Below, in pieces: positions 22,641 through 34,500 of a stretch of 64,000 bases of DNA. Position numbers and translations under genes: made by a program. The DNA is from Heliocidaris tuberculata. Lineage: Eukaryota > Echinodermata > Echinoidea > Camarodonta > Echinometridae. The stretch covers positions 867,253 to 931,252 of the forward strand of contig CM046844.1 of the NCBI GenBank assembly GCA_025618425.1, written 5' to 3'. The number at the start of each line of letters is the position of its first letter. Position 1 is the first letter of the stretch. Under the pieces are notes generated by a model that saw only the letters and a list, made by a program, of their open reading frames with translations, did not search any database and was not told where the DNA came from.

Positions 22641-23318
22641 TTTGTCAATTTCTCATCCATATTGCATGCTTATTTGTGTTAAGTTATCTTGATTTTTTTT
22701 TAAATTTAATCTCCTTGATTAACACTTGAATTTTTGTTTGATTTTATTTTGTGTGGTGGATATTAATATGTATAAGTGATGTCAGCTGGGTTAGATTATC
22801 ACTAAGGTTGTGTGTTTTATCACTGTTGTATTCTATTTGCCTCAAAATGTTTCCAATGTTCTTGTTTTGTTATGCATAACTTGCATATTTGAACTGCTAA
22901 ATGTGTCAGTTTTTAGACAAAATTGATGGAAAAAGAGCACCAGTTGAACCTTTTAGACTCGGGGTACAGAAATATAGAAATATTTTCGATTGGAGTAATG
23001 GCTGGTATGGCATATACATTTTGTAATGACCACAGAATTTGAAAAAACCTAGGAGATAAATTCATAGCTTCAGCAGATATTTGGCCTAATCGTGGAATAA
23101 GTCCCACCTCATTCACTTGCGTGTTACAAGGGGGAATGAAGTCTCCATAGCATAGCATGCAATAAACTGCTTCTGTGCAGAGTGAATGAGGGGGGACTTA
23201 TTTCACGATAATGCCAAATATTCTTATTGATAATAGATTTCATAATCTTTTGTCAATGATTAGCTACAAGATACAGAATCTTCTAACTGTATGTACTTGG
23301 AATTCTGCAATAATACAT

Positions 23319-23616
23319 GGAGGTGTCGTGGTATAGTGGTTCATTCACTTGACTCTCATTCCAAGGGTTGAGGGTTCGAATCTCAGCCCGGCGCTAGCAT
23401 CATTTGGCAAGACATAAATCCACGTTTGCCACTATCCACCCAGGTGTTGAATGGGTACCTGTCAGGATTTATTCCTTGAAATGCACTGTGCACTGATTAC
23501 GGCTGCCAGAGCTAAAGCCAGGGTAATAATATACAAACCCTTTGGAAGTGCAGAGGGACGTTATATCTTGACGTGATATGCGCTATACAAGAACGGTTTA
23601 TTATTATTATTACTAA
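23319..23616 (+). mobile_element. tRNA-derived SINE
   Basis: The head resembles a tRNA gene: an A box in tggtatagtggttcattcac and a B box in gagggttcgaatctcagccc. The body contains aatgggtacctgtcaggatt and the tail reads gcgctatacaagaacggttt followed by TTA repeats. The polymerase III promoter boxes look intact. Related fragments occur at 4784-4915 and 42033-42065. Not a functional tRNA: no closed acceptor stem with CCA position. Confidence 0.88.
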
Positions 23617-24848
23617 TATTGTTTCTCTGGCTTTGATATTGTTATTACCAGTGTATGCTTAATTTTTTAAAGTTAAGAATACGTAAGTGAATTTACCATA
23701 AGACTCTGCTAATTTACGAAAGGTCATATTTTGCACCAGAAATCATTTACATAATAAGAATTATCATTGCAATTCCTATGCAATTACAAAAACAGTATCA
23801 ATGCAAGAAATCATGAGAGGACTCAGATAATTTATAATATTGCACAATCATAGGAAGTGTGATTATCTACATGTAATTACATTTACATTCCATTTTAATA
23901 CTTCAAGAATCTGTTTAGGTTTGGTTTATACAAATTATATAGTGATAATGATTTTAGTCATCGTGTATGCAGTGAATAAATTCATTGTCAGTGTAAGACT
24001 GTACTAGTAATATAAAATAAAACGGGATCAAGAATGTAAGTAATCTAGTATGTCAAATGACACTACAATTAAGTCACAATGAGATGGAAAATTAACTTGA
24101 CAAGTCTCATACGCTTCTCATATTTCGACTTCACGTGCCTGCAGTGCGTTGCACTTATGCACTCATAAACATGAATTATTTGTATTAAATTATCTATACT
24201 CTTTCATATTAAGATTTGAAATGTTTATTTAATGCCTTGGAAAACTCTTAATTTTTATCACCTTGATTTTATTGTCTTTCCGAATGAAAACTTCTGAAAT
24301 CCAGAAATCAATTTATTGTGCTAATTGCCATTGTAACTTGTGTCATTTACCAAAGTTTCAGCAGGTCCATAGGTGATATATCATTTTGTACATGTTACTA
24401 GATTCTTTAATTTTCAAAGCAAGTATTTTCCTGATATTTTTGTTCTAGGAGAATGAGCTTTTGGGCTGTTAATTTTTTTCTTTCTATCCGGATTTCACTT
24501 GAATTCAATTGATTCTGTTGATTTTTGTGGCCATCTTCCATAAACAAAATTATTTCACCTGGTGATTAAAGTAAGCTTTGTATGTGTTAAATGCTTTCTT
24601 TCATTTCACATGTATGAGAAAATTCATGTTTTTTCCCCAAAAAATGTAATTTATTCACAAGGAAATCATGTGATAAACCTCTGAATAATGAACTGATATG
24701 TTATCATCATTGCTACAGTAGTTGCTAAATCTGTCCAATACCTCTGTTTCACTGCTAAATCGACTCCAAACTGATGCTAACCCCACTGATTCTTAACCAT
24801 TTTTGGTAATGTATGGTTTTGTTTTGAACTGTTATTCTGGTGTCAGTC

Positions 24849-25000
24849 TTATTGGTTTGGCTTGGGTACTATCAGAGCTATACATACACACACAGAGTTG
24901 TGACACTGGAGGTCGATTCTGACTGGTGTGATTTGGGTACTATCAGAGCTATACATACACAGAGTTGTGACCCTGGAGGTCGGTTCTGATTGGTCAGTCA
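24849..25000. repeat. Direct duplication of about 70 bp
   Basis: gggtactatcagagctatac through acagagttgtgacactggag occurs twice in a row. It is followed by gattggtcag and tttaaata, which superficially resemble CCAAT and TATA boxes, and by the hairpin agttccctc/gagggaact. No gene seen downstream. Confidence 0.8.
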
Positions 25001-25656
25001 TTTCCTTCAGCTTTAAATAGTTCCCTCCCGTAACTATATACATGAGAGGGAACTGTTGGGACGCCATCTTTTAAACTAAGACCGTGTACGCGTAGGATTA
25101 TTATGCACATGTCACAACTCTCCCTTTCAATGCGCTCTGGGTACTGTGATGCATATACGATCACGATGTCATTTTCCTTTGATTATACTCATGATTTATA
25201 AATCTTACCACTTCGCATAAATTTCTGTCTACTATTTGATATTTTGTTGTGCTCATTCATGGGTATTACTACGCATTCACTCAATCCTGTTGTAATAACC
25301 ATCTCTCTTTATAAGATCACCTGTCTATAATGGTCACATATAATGTAAAGCCTGTGTAGTACGGTATCCTGTTTATATTGGTTTCTGGTAGGTGGTCTGT
25401 ATGGACAGGTTTCATGGTCTGTATTTTCTGCAGTTGTCTTACACATGTATATTTATTTTGTGTTGGTATTTACTGATTTGTACATTTTCATGACTGAAAA
25501 TCCTTCTCCTGTGAAAGAATGAATTAAAATACCATGAATGTATTTCTCTGGCTAACAAAAAAATGAGTTAACGTTTTCTTTCATTTCGTCCAATGAAAAG
25601 GTAGTAGAAAATGCAATAGAGAGACAGTACATTATCTAACTTTAGAAAAGACTTAA

Positions 25657-26660
25657 GGCCGTATTCTCAAAAGTGGCCTAAGTTAAGCCAGGCTTAACTT
25701 AGGCCACTGATTTATGGAAGGCCATTCGTCAACCCCTAAGTCCCATATAAATTACTATATTTCTGTAACAAAATAAAGAAAATAAATCATTTTTGTCTCG
25801 CCCACCGGAGGTGAAGGCGAAACTAAGGGATCCAAATGGCGTCCGTCCGTCGTCTGTCGTCCGTCACAAATGTTAAAAGTTTACCTCCAAGACTCTCTTA
25901 GGATGCATAACTTGGCAACTGTTGCTGCAATGGCACCCAAACTTGGGTGGTAGAAGCACTAGGGGTATCTTCATGTTATGGTGTTGTCGGAGGTCACATG
26001 ATGACGTCAAAGGTCATTTGAGGTCATATGTTAAAGTTTACCTGCAAGACTCTCTTATGACACATAACTCTGCACATGTTGCTGCAATGGCAACCAAACT
26101 TGGGTGATAGGTGCACTTGGGGTACATTCATGTTATGGTGCCTTCAGAGGTCACATGGTAAGGTCAAAGGTCATTTCAGGTCAAACGTTAAAGTTTACCT
26201 GCAAGACTCTCTTATGACAACTTTGGAACTGTCACTCACTTTTCAACCAAACTTGGTTTGTAGATGCACTAAGGGGACCTGCATGTTATGGTGCCGTCGG
26301 AGGTCATGTGATAAGGTCAAAGGTCATTTGAGGTCATATGTTAAAGTTTACCTGCAAGACTCTCTTATGATACATAACTCTGCACATGTTGCTGAAATGG
26401 CAACCAAACTTGGGTGATAGGTGCACTTGGGGTACATTCATGTTATTTTCGCGAGTGGGCGAGACACAATATCGCTTATGCTCTTGTCTGAAATGAGCCT
26501 CAAAAATCAATTCTATCATGTCTGTTTTTGTATTGGCATTTAGTCCCAGAACTATAGTAATTTTTAAAAGAGGATGATATTTGGTTCTTCATAATTCGGT
26601 GGCCTAAATCTACACACTTAGGCGGGGGCTTAAGTTAGGCACCTTTCGAGAATAAGGGCC
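25657..26660. mobile_element. TTAA-flanked non-autonomous DNA element, about 1 kb
   Basis: The terminal inverted repeats ggccgtattctcaaaagtgg and its diverged complement ending gagaataagggcc are flanked on both sides by TTAA. TTAA target duplications are known for piggyBac and Kolobok-type elements. A second element is nested inside. Confidence 0.8.
25795..26465. mobile_element. Nested element with gtctcgccca ends and about 155-bp internal tandem repeats
   Basis: Ends gtctcgccca and tgggcgagac are 10-bp inverted repeats. Internally gttaaagtttacctgcaaga recurs near 25872, 26032, 26187 and 26339, giving about 3.6 tandem units of 152-160 bp. Small open frames here repeat with the unit and are not genes. 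Confidence 0.7.
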
Positions 26661-26689
26661 TTAATGTACAGCAAGGAGCCATCGCATAC

Positions 26690-27880
26690 AGTCACCCCCC
26701 CCCCCCCCCCCCCCCCGCCTCAAAAAAAATTAAATAAATAATTAAATAGAAAATGAAGAAATAAATAAATGAATTAATCAATTTTGAAAAAAAGAAGCAG
26801 GCAGATCGTTGGAGATGTTACAAAATTAATGAGGGAAAGGGGAGTATTAAGCACAAATTTTTTGGGGCGTTCACTCGACTCCTCTAAAGGTTTTCAACAA
26901 TATAAACAGAATAGATAATGTGTCCTTAAAAAGGAGTAGGTGGATGATAACATCAGCTATTGTCTATCCCTCGAATTGATGAGTGGATCGTATTTCATCC
27001 ATGGCAAGCAGACTTCAAATAATAGAACAAAGTTCATAATTCTCCCCAAGATTGCTTTTCTGAATCCTCTTCTGGACGAAGCCATCATTGGTATTCATTA
27101 CGGTTTTCAGGCAATTTGTTTTTGCCCATTACAATCTTATCCCGGCTTTAGCTATAATATCCGGGTAATTTACTAACATTAGCTGGATTATGCATCTACA
27201 TTATACTGCAAAGTAATGATTTAATGAATAGGACTAAACCCCGGTGTATAGAGGTGATGATGACGATGATAATGATAATAATAATGACAATGATAAACAG
27301 AACAGTATTTAAACAGGTGGATATTAAGAATTTTACAAAAGAAACTAAACTCCATGAACTTGGTCGGGTGTGGCAGAGACTTCATTAATCTTTCATCTGA
27401 GAAAATTGCGTTGAGATCGACTGAGGTTGTGAAGGTAATCATAAAGGTCTCTAAGAAAGTATTTATTCACATAAAAATACATGGATTTCCAAACATTAAG
27501 ATTATATAGGGAAATTTAAGTATTTTTCTATTCAAGTGCAATTGTTTTTAGTGTATCACTATTAATAACAGTGCATGATAATGCATTTAGATAAAACTAA
27601 TAATACATTTCCACGTCTGCAGTGCATGAGTATATACATGTACGTGTAGAAACATACGATGGGGTCAGTAGTAGTATTAAGTAATAGTAATACATGTAGT
27701 ATGAGTAGTAGAAGTAGTAGTAATAATATATTTTTTTGTTGGTGTGTTTCCCATGTTTATTGACACTTAGGTTATTTTAGGTATCATAATTTTTTACCAT
27801 GATATTAACACCATCATTATATTTTGATTTATGAGACAGAAGACCTTTTCGCATGCTTCGAAGTTAGTTTTTGCCACTTA
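26690..27880. other. Intergenic stretch without recognised gene
   Basis: Contains a poly-C run near 26694-26716, A-rich sequence, a short GAT-rich run near 27255 and a TAG-rich run near 27670-27725. I see no coding signal. Confidence 0.6.
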
Positions 27881-27889
27881 TTCTTTTTT

Positions 27890-30645
27890 TTCTTTTTTTC
27901 CAGAGGAAAAAAAAAACAAAAAAAACATTTATTGTTTCAATACAATGACAATTCATGTACATCAGTTTCAACAAAATCAACAACCATCATTCAGAGTATT
28001 TTAAGAAAAGCACTGGTGAAGCCTTCTGCATAAAATACTCTAAATACAACGCCCATTTCTTATTAAATTTATCACACAGATTATTTTTTTGAAAGATGTA
28101 CCTCTCTAGATCAAAATACCTCTTAACCTCACCTTTGAAAATGCCGAAATTAGGAAGTTTATTATTCATTTTCATCTTATAAATATGAAAGCGGGAAATC
28201 AAAATAATAGTATTCAAAGCACAAAATTGATGAGACCTGATTCCAAATAAACATAACTCCTCATCAATCTGTACCTGAGTTTTTGAAATCTCCCTCAACC
28301 ACTGAGCTACATTATTCCCAAAAAGCAGAATTATTGGACACACACAGAACAGGTGAATTAAAGTCTCTTCTTCCAGATTACAAAAAGAGCACTGTCCTGA
28401 GTCAACTCTGTTAATTTTCAAGAGAAATGAGTTAACCCCCAAAATTCTATGGATAAGCCTAAACTGGAACCACCGTAACTTTGTATCTGTTGTACATTTA
28501 TAAGGAATGTTGTATACTATCGACCAAATATCGTGAGTGTATTGAATTTTCAACTTATTGTGCCATTTTTCAATAAATTTCCTTTTAACTTTTTTAACAG
28601 AAACAAGCATATCATAAATATTTCTCGATCCTTTCTTATCTTTTAGAATGAAGTTACAATGGAAAGGTTTGAATGGTTGAGTAATTACAAAAGATGTGTT
28701 TTCAAGGAGACTATCAAATGCTTTTCTAACTGCCTTCACTATACCACCATACTCAATGAAATTTGTACGAACATTGTATCTTTCCTTAAACATGTTAAGG
28801 GAAAGAAATTTCCCCGAATTATCCATGATATCACATACAAACCTAACACCTTTCTTAGCCCAGTGGTTATAGAAAATACACTTGCCACCAATTTTAATTC
28901 TATCGTTAAACCACAGCGTATTTGTCATTACATCATGTTCATTTTGTGGAGCGTGTGAAGCACAAAATTTGTTCCAAGCTATTAAAACATCAATCCAAAA
29001 TTTATCGTACTGATTTGGAGGAAGTGTATTATACAAACTCTTAGAACCACCTTCAACATATAACAACTCGGGAATGGTAGTAATGTTCCCAAAAAAGTTA
29101 CACCATTGTACATCAACCGCTCCCATTATTCTCCTTATCCACGTCACTTTTAATGCGTAAATGTAAGTTTGAACGTCTACCATTCTTACATCACCTTTAT
29201 TATAATCTTGAATCATTTGATTTCTGGAGACTCTATCCAAGCCTTTCCAAATGAATTTGTATAGTATTCTATTAAGATAGTTAACAACTTCTGTTGGTGG
29301 ATCTGGTAGAGTTAGAATCAAGTACGTTAACTTTGAAAGTAAGAGAGATTTTACAACAGTCACTCTTCCTAGCACAGTAAGATTTCTCTTGGACCAATGA
29401 TTTATCAAATTCTTAATGGACAACAGAACTTTCTGATAATTTAAATTAATCATGTTCTCCAAATCAGTACAGAAAATTACACCCAAAATTTTGAAAGTAT
29501 CGTTTACTTCGACCCAATTAACTCTCAGGTCAGCACATATCGAATCATTTCTACCTTTATTAGCTCCTATCCACACCGAATTTGTTTTTTCGATATTCAC
29601 TTTTAAACCAGATATATTGGCAAAGCTTTCAAGAACCTTAAAAGTTGCATACATTGAATCTGGCGACCCATCAAGAAAAATGACGGTGTCGTCGGCATAT
29701 TGTGACAGACAATATTCAAAATTATTAAGTTTAATACCCTTAATTTCGTGATTATTTTTAACCATCATACTTAACACCTCTGCACATAGCAAAAATAGAT
29801 AGGGACTGAGACCATCACCTTGTCGGCAACCCCTCCCTACATCAAAAGCTTCTGATATGAAACCATTTACCAATACCGATGCTTTAGCGTGACAATAAAA
29901 TAATTTTATCCATCTTTGCATTGAAGGACCAAAATTGAAATTGCAAATAACTTTATTAAGAAAAAGATGGGAAACAGAATCGAACGCTTTCTCGAAATCA
30001 ATCGACAAAAGTAAACCTGGAATGTTGTCATGCTCGACAGTTTGAATGAGATCATACATGAATCTCATGTTTTCCCCTATATAACGTCCTGACATAAAAC
30101 CCTTTTGTTGTTCTTGAATAATACTTGGTAAGACTGATTTAATTCTCTCCGAAATACAGGCCGAGGCAAGTTTGTAAGAAACATTCAGGAGGGATATAGG
30201 TCTCCAGGTCTCTGGGTAATGGATAACTGTCCACACTCGTATGAATAATTCAGAGAAAAAACCAGCCCAAATCTGTAAAAAAAAAACTTATAAAATTCAT
30301 AAGTAAACCCATCTAAACCGGGAGATTTTCCATTCTTACTCTTCTTTAAAACTGTAGAAAGTTCTTCATATGTTATAGGACCCTCAACTGAATGCCGCTG
30401 TTCATATGGCAAGATGGGTGCACCTGACATTTGAAAGATAGCCTAAACATCAACATCTTCGTCTATCTCTCTTTTGGAATACAAATTTTTTTAATAATTA
30501 CGAGTTTCCTCCAGAATTTCTTTGGAACTTTTTAAACTTGCGTTGTCACTTATCTTTACAATATTACTAATAGTTTTGTTTACCATATTTCTCTTTTCCA
30601 TATTCAGAAAGTACTTGGAAGGCTTCTCCCCTTCTTCCATCCAGT
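27890..30645 (-). mobile_element. 5'-truncated L1/Tx1-like LINE, frameshifted
   Basis: The minus strand encodes an L1-type reverse transcriptase: GEKPSKYFLNMEKRN, KSKNGKSPGLDGFTYEFYKF, ETWRPISLLNVSYKLAS, SIDFEKAFDSVSH, GCRQGDGLSPYLFLLCAEVL and YADDTVIFLDG. A long frame of about 749 residues (27987-30236) holds most of it and ends with a Cys-containing C-terminal part (QCSFCNLEEETLIHLFCVCP). Upstream pieces at 30185-30640 are out of frame and contain a stop. The copy is cut off abruptly at about 30645 where the TAG tract begins, so no endonuclease remains. An AATAAA near 27930 and a T/A-rich tail mark the 3' end. Confidence 0.88.
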
Positions 30646-30672
30646 AGTAGTAATAATATAGTAGTAATAATA

Positions 30673-30707
<35 letters not shown>

Positions 30708-30798
30708 ATATAGAAGTATAGTAGTTATAGTAATAGTTTAGTACTAGTAAAGTAGTAGTAGTAGTAGTATAGTAGTAGTAGTAGTACAGTAGTAGTAC

Positions 30799-30830
<32 letters not shown>

Positions 30831-31103
30831 AAATAGTAGTAGTAGTAGTAGTAGTAGTAGAAATAGTAGTAGTAGTAGTAGTAGTAGTAGTAGAAGTAGT
30901 TATAAAATAATAGAAGTAGTGAGTAGTATTAATAGTAGTTTTAGTAGTATTAGTATTAGTAGTAGTAGTTGTAATAATAATAATACTATAAATAGCAGTA
31001 GTAGTAGTAGTAGTACTAGTGCATGTGTAGTACCAATAGTAGCAATAGTAGTACTAGTAGTTATAAGTAGTAATATTAGTACTAGTAGAAGTTGTAGTGA
31101 TAT

Positions 31104-31142
<39 letters not shown>

Positions 31143-31304
31143 CTAGTAGTAATAAGTAGTAATAGTAGTTGTGGTTATGGTGGTAGTAGTAGTAGTAGTA
31201 GTAGTAGCAGCAGGAAAAACAGTTGTTGTTGTTGTTGTTGTAGTATAGCTGCAGCCGCAGCAACAGTAGTAATAGTAGTAGGAAAAACAGTGATAGTAGG
31301 CCTA

Positions 31305-31340
<36 letters not shown>

Positions 31341-31685
31341 GTAAAATCAGTAATAGTAGTAGTTACAGTAATAGTAGTTGCAGTAGTATTAGTACAGTAG
31401 AGTAGTAGCCTAGTAGTATCATTAAGTAATAGTTGTAGTAGGAGTAGCAGTAAAAGTAGTAGTAGTTATAGTAATAGTAGTTGTTGTAGTACTAGCTACT
31501 AGTACAGTAGTATAGTAGTTTTTGTAGTAGTAGTAATAGTAGTACTAGTAGCAGTAATAGTAGTAGTAGTGTAGAAGTGGTAGTAGTAGCAGTAGTAGTA
31601 GTAGTAGTAGTAGTTGTTGTTGTAGAAATAGTAGTAATAGTAGTAGTAGTAGTAGTAGTTGTTGTTGTTGTAGAAATAGTAGTAA

Positions 31686-31721
<36 letters not shown>

Positions 31722-32162
31722 AAGTAGTTGTAATATTAGTAGAAGTCGTAACAGCAGTAGAAGTAGTATATTAGTTGTAATAGTAGTAGTAGTAGTAGTA
31801 ATAATAATAGAAATAGTAGCAGTAGTAGTAGTAGTAGTAATAGTGTATGTGTAGTACTAATAGCAATAGTAGTACTAGTAGTTATAAGTAGTACTAGTAA
31901 TAGTACTAGTAGTAGTTGTAGTAGTAGTAAAAGTAGTAGTAGTAGCAGCAGCAGCAGTAGCAGTATTAGTACTAGTAATAATAAGTAGTAATAGTAGTAG
32001 CTGTAGTAGAAGTAGTAGTTGTAAATACTATTTATATTCAATAAACGTTAAGTTAAATATAACATGAAATATAGACTACATTTCCACGTTTTCAGTGAAT
32101 GGGTATATACGTGTAGAAATAGGTGATTATGCAGAAGGGCTGTTAGAAGTAAGTAGAATTAA

Positions 32163-32195
<33 letters not shown>

Positions 32196-32305
32196 CAAGA
32201 AGGTACTAGGCAAGCTTGCCAAGTACCTTATTGGTTGTAGTAGTAGTAGGAGAAGGAGGAAGAGGAGGAGTAGGAGTAGTATAGCAGTAGTAGTTGTAGT
32301 AATAC

Positions 32306-32336
<31 letters not shown>

Positions 32337-32510
32337 CAGTAGTAGTAGTAGTAGTAGTAATATATTATATATTATATATTTTATAGTAATAGTTGATGTA
32401 GTAGTAGTAGTCGTAGTCTCTCAACAATAAAAATGGTATGTCAAATAATAATGAAGTAGTAGTAGTAGTAGTCGTCGTCGTCGTCATAGTTTTTCAACAA
32501 TAAAATTATA
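30645..32510. repeat. Giant TAG-type trinucleotide tract, about 1.9 kb
   Basis: Almost continuous tag/gta/agt triplets with interspersed aat, gtt and agc variants and small palindromes such as agtactagtagt. A short non-repetitive island lies at about 32025-32160. Poly-Ser, poly-Val and poly-Leu open frames are artefacts. Confidence 0.97.
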
Positions 32511-32734
32511 TATCAAATAATAATAAAGTTCACTAATCAATTTGAAATGTTTGATTAAATATATTACACAATGGAATGAAAGTATTAGTTAAAGCTATCA
32601 GAGTATGCATAGACATGTATGTAGATTGTGTACTTCATTATAATTGGGGCATAAAGTTCAGTCACATCATATTATAAATATACATATACATATTGACATT
32701 TTTAAGGGCTATTCTTTGTAAAGTGAAACAAATT

Positions 32735-33300
32735 ACGGTCACACACGTCAGACCATCTAATTTTGCCTCATTGCCGGAAAATCAGATTACTTTTTATTGA
32801 TTTTTTTATATCACCAGTTTTTTACATAAAAAAGGCTTCATTTTCTTTGACAAGAAATAATAATTTCCCAACCAATTAAACCAATTAAAAACGCCCTTTT
32901 TATAGTTGTCACACTCGTGACCGACCCAATTTTCGCCTCTAAAAGAAAATAATGTTCACGAATTTATGGAAAATTACTTTCAAACTGTTCAGAACAATCC
33001 CACCACACAGAAATGAAAAGTGGAAACTTGCACTCCCAGGGAAATACAAGAAAAGTAGATTGAATACCAAGAAGTAAGACCCTTTTTCGTAAAGGTCACA
33101 CACGCGACCGACCTTATTTTGACCTCTGAAAGAAAATGATGTACTCTCATTAAAAATAATTACCCTCATCTGTTGGGGGTAAGATTGTTATTTAAATATC
33201 CAAAATGGGAGACTTCTACTACTAGACAAATACTGAAAAATTAGGTTTAAATGAACTATTTTTCAGGATTTAGGTCACACACGTGATTGAGAATGGCCCT
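32735..33300. repeat. Degenerate tandem array, period about 173-180 bp
   Basis: ggtcacacacgcgaccgacc and variants recur at about 32740, 32913, 33092 and 33272, each copy except the last followed by ttttgacctctgaaagaaaa-like sequence. Roughly three and a half diverged copies. Confidence 0.75.
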
Positions 33301-34240
33301 TTAGACATATCAATAAGTTTTAAGCAAGTAGAATTTCAGCATTTGTATATTAACATTGATTTCACTGAATTATTTAATGAATACATGACTCCGAGCTACA
33401 GATGTATTGTTTTAAATGTTTGGACAAGAGTGTCCAATGATTTTCATAAATCATTTCAAACTAGCCCAAAGCAATGACCTTCGAGAAACTAGCCCACTTT
33501 ACATACATTCTGACACCGAGAATGGCATAATCCAAGGCTGTACTATGACATGATTTTTAAAAGATATGTTTCAGGCGGGAAATAATTAATTGTGCTATGA
33601 AATCACCACTTTATTATAAATACAGGTACTAACTAGCAAGTTAGAGATTTTTTAAACATTCTAAATATATGACAGGGAAGTCAATTTACTTAACTAACAT
33701 TTGCAGTCAAAGAAATTGTCAGTGTCAGTAAGTTTAGATTTAAAAAAAAGGGACTACCAATATGTCTAGAAACCCATTGAACATGTAATGACTTCTTTGT
33801 TTTGTAGGTCACCATGGCAACCAAATTTTATCAAAATTTAATACCTTCAGTGGTACTCTTCACAATGAAACATAAAACAGTTCCAACACATTTTCATTAC
33901 TGATTTTTTACAGGCCTTCAAACTTTCAAAATATGTCAAATGTCCGTCCGTGACAAACCGATCAGGTTCTCCCAGGCCATAATGTTCATAGATCAACGAT
34001 TTCGCACTTACACGTACTACTTACATGTACTAATATTTTATAACAAGAATTAAAGCTCTTGTCTTGCACTCATTAGAGTAAACGCTTTTGCTTTTAACAT
34101 TCTTCGATTTTGTAGTTCCCTTCATCATTCTCGATTAACAACTTTCTTTCCTCGTTCAACATAATTATATGATTTGATAGGCTGCATGAATCACAGACTT
34201 ATAATATCTGCAAATATACAGAACTATTCAAAAAGTAAGA
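33300..34240. other. Intergenic stretch, nothing recognised
   Basis: AT-rich sequence between the tandem array and the LRR gene's 3' flank. No motif, RNA gene or credible coding frame seen. Confidence 0.5.
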
Positions 34241-34241
34241 T

Positions 34242-34247
34242 TTTATT
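34242..34247 (-). terminator. Candidate polyadenylation signal for the LRR gene
   Basis: AATAAA on the minus strand, about 255 nt downstream of the LRR gene's stop codon. Position fits a short 3' UTR; unproven. Confidence 0.35.
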
Positions 34248-34500
34248 TGAAAGTTCATTCGTTCGTCTGTTTGCTAACCTCTGTAAGATCAGTCACTTGA
34301 GAAAGCTGGTTGAGAGCCAGTTTACCTTGTCATCAAGATCTTTGAATAAAACATGGGGAGCCTAGCTGGTGGGTGTTGCAACTGGATGTTATAATATGGT
34401 CGCTATCTGATGGAATTGGACTACGAACTGAACAATGCATGCTCACATGAAATTAAAGACGAGACATAGTAATTTATATCATTTCCCCAAACCCTAAAGA

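Noticed and set aside
23319..23392. A functional tRNA gene
   Set aside because: A and B boxes are present but the cloverleaf stems do not close convincingly and a SINE body and tail follow.
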